A stretch of DNA of 5,769 nucleotides, from positions 1-5,769 of the forward strand of contig JAHFKF010000082.1 of assembly GCA_023245475.1 (NCBI GenBank), written 5' to 3'. Every line of letters begins with the position of its first letter. Position 1 is the stretch's first letter. The notes below the pieces were generated by a model. It saw only the letters and a program-made list of their open reading frames with translations, was not told the origin of the DNA and made no database searches. The stretch comes from Candidatus Levyibacteriota bacterium (GTDB lineage: Bacteria > Patescibacteriota > Microgenomatia > Levybacterales > UBA12049). Positions 4,894-5,769 of this stretch are shown one piece after another. The position numbers and the translations under genes were made by a program.

Positions 4894-5769
4894 ATGAATA
4901 GTAAAAAACTTTTTATATATATTCTTTTCTTTTGTAATCTGGGAATCATTCTTTTCTTTTGGTGGCAAGGATCGATGCATGCATTTGATAGTAATCCTGC
5001 AAATTGGTTATTAGCAGTTGGTAAATTATCAGGGCTTTTGGCAGTGTACTTTGTCTTATTGCAGTTTGTAATGCGAGGGCGAGCTGTATGGATTGAAGAA
5101 ACCTTTGGTCTCAATAATCTTGCTAAAGCGCATAGGCTTAATGGCTATCTGAGTTTATTCTTCATTTTACTCCATCCAACGTTAATTATTACTAGCTACG
5201 CTTTATTAACAAACGTCACTGTTATACAAGAATTTTTATTTCTCACTCATGAGCTTTTCTTCTTATGTGCTTTTATAGCAGTGTGTCTATTTGTGACTGT
5301 TGTTGGGACGTCAATTTATCTGGTAAGCAGTAAATTAAAATATGAGTGGTGGCATGGTATTCATTTAATAACGTATATCGCAATTACATTGGCATTCTTT
5401 CATCAAGTGACCAGTGGTTCTGATTTATTGGCAAACAGGATCTTTTTATATTATTGGTATGCATTATATATTTTTGTTTTTGGCAATTTATTACTTTTTC
5501 GTTTTCTCAGACAAGGGTATCTTTTTATGAAGTATCATTTTATTGTTGATCGGGTTGTCGCAGAAGCAGATAATGCTTTTTCAGTCTATATTACCGGGCG
5601 TGATCTCTCCCGGTTTTCTATCAAGCCAGGGCAATTCCTCATTGCTAGATTTCTTGATAACAAACGGTGGTGGCAAGCGCATCCCTTTTCGTTATCGTTT
5701 GTGCCAAAAGATAATTGTTTGCGATTAACAGTTAAAAATGTTGGAGATTTTACTGCTGAAGTTTCTCAG
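4894..5769 (+). CDS. NOX/ferric-reductase-like transmembrane flavocytochrome, N-terminal part (cut by right edge)
   Basis: 292 residues are visible and the frame runs off the window. The protein carries a ferric-reductase-like transmembrane domain with about six helices (near 5-23, 37-59, 78-100, 113-135, 153-172, 182-203). His80 and His94 (14 apart) and His157 and His170 (13 apart) reproduce the two pairs of heme ligands of NADPH oxidases and ferric reductases, so two b-type hemes are likely. From about 213 a ferredoxin-reductase-type FAD domain begins, with IKPGQFL (243-249), the FAD-binding HPFSLS (263-268) and VGDFT (283-287). The nucleotide-binding domain expected next lies beyond the edge. 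The family moves electrons from NAD(P)H through FAD and heme across the membrane to ferric iron, oxygen or a protein partner; the acceptor here is unknown. It starts 4 nt after the CarS-like stop with no Shine-Dalgarno. If the true start is the ATG at 4975, the first helix is lost but the heme helices remain. Confidence 0.9.
   Translation, partial: MNSKKLFIYILFFCNLGIILFFWWQGSMHAFDSNPANWLLAVGKLSGLLAVYFVLLQFVMRGRAVWIEETFGLNNLAKAHRLNGYLSLFFILLHPTLIITSYALLTNVTVIQEFLFLTHELFFLCAFIAVCLFVTVVGTSIYLVSSKLKYEWWHGIHLITYIAITLAFFHQVTSGSDLLANRIFLYYWYALYIFVFGNLLLFRFLRQGYLFMKYHFIVDRVVAEADNAFSVYITGRDLSRFSIKPGQFLIARFLDNKRWWQAHPFSLSFVPKDNCLRLTVKNVGDFTAEVSQ

Noticed and set aside
5543..5728. Small plus-strand open frame inside the reductase gene
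   Set aside because: It is a shifted frame over the FAD-binding domain, which is intact in the main frame.

Overview
The window looks like a small, very compact, AT-leaning bacterial genome. It holds six protein genes and only about 49 noncoding bases: 34 between the first two genes, 11 before the fifth and 4 before the sixth. The bacterial assignment rests on a canonical FtsK/SpoIIIE DNA translocase. A short FtsK, a CarS/DUF46-type CDP-lipid synthase in a bacterium, extreme packing and no Shine-Dalgarno motif before any start together suggest a member of the Patescibacteria (Candidate Phyla Radiation). That placement is inference, not something the sequence proves. No RNA genes, CRISPR arrays, insertion sequences or clear terminators were seen.

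Layout: (1) 1-2126, minus strand, ftsK, missing only its last residues at the left edge. (2) 2127-2160, a 34-bp divergent promoter region with one -10-like hexamer per direction, each exactly 6 nt from its start codon, so both transcripts are probably leaderless. (3) 2161-3144, plus strand, a patatin-like lipid hydrolase. (4) 3141-3659, minus strand, a CDP-alcohol phosphatidyltransferase whose stop overlaps the patatin stop and whose ATG shares bases with the next gene's ATG. (5) 3658-4317, plus strand, a PHP-domain metallohydrolase. (6) 4329-4889, plus strand, a CarS-family CDP-lipid synthase. (7) 4894-5769, plus strand, the N-terminal part of a NOX/ferric-reductase-like di-heme flavoprotein cut by the right edge. 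Genes 5-7 are close enough to be one operon.

Membrane lipid metabolism is the common theme. A CarS-type enzyme would make a CDP-activated lipid, the CDP-alcohol phosphatidyltransferase would use it to make a phospholipid headgroup, and the patatin could hydrolyse lipid acyl esters. The PHP protein (phosphoesterase fold) and the membrane electron-transfer protein are linked to them only by position. Nothing resembles a known defence or mobile system. The most unusual points are the overlapping divergent start codons, the mirror-image leaderless promoters, and the archaeal-family CDP-lipid enzyme beside a CDP-alcohol transferase.
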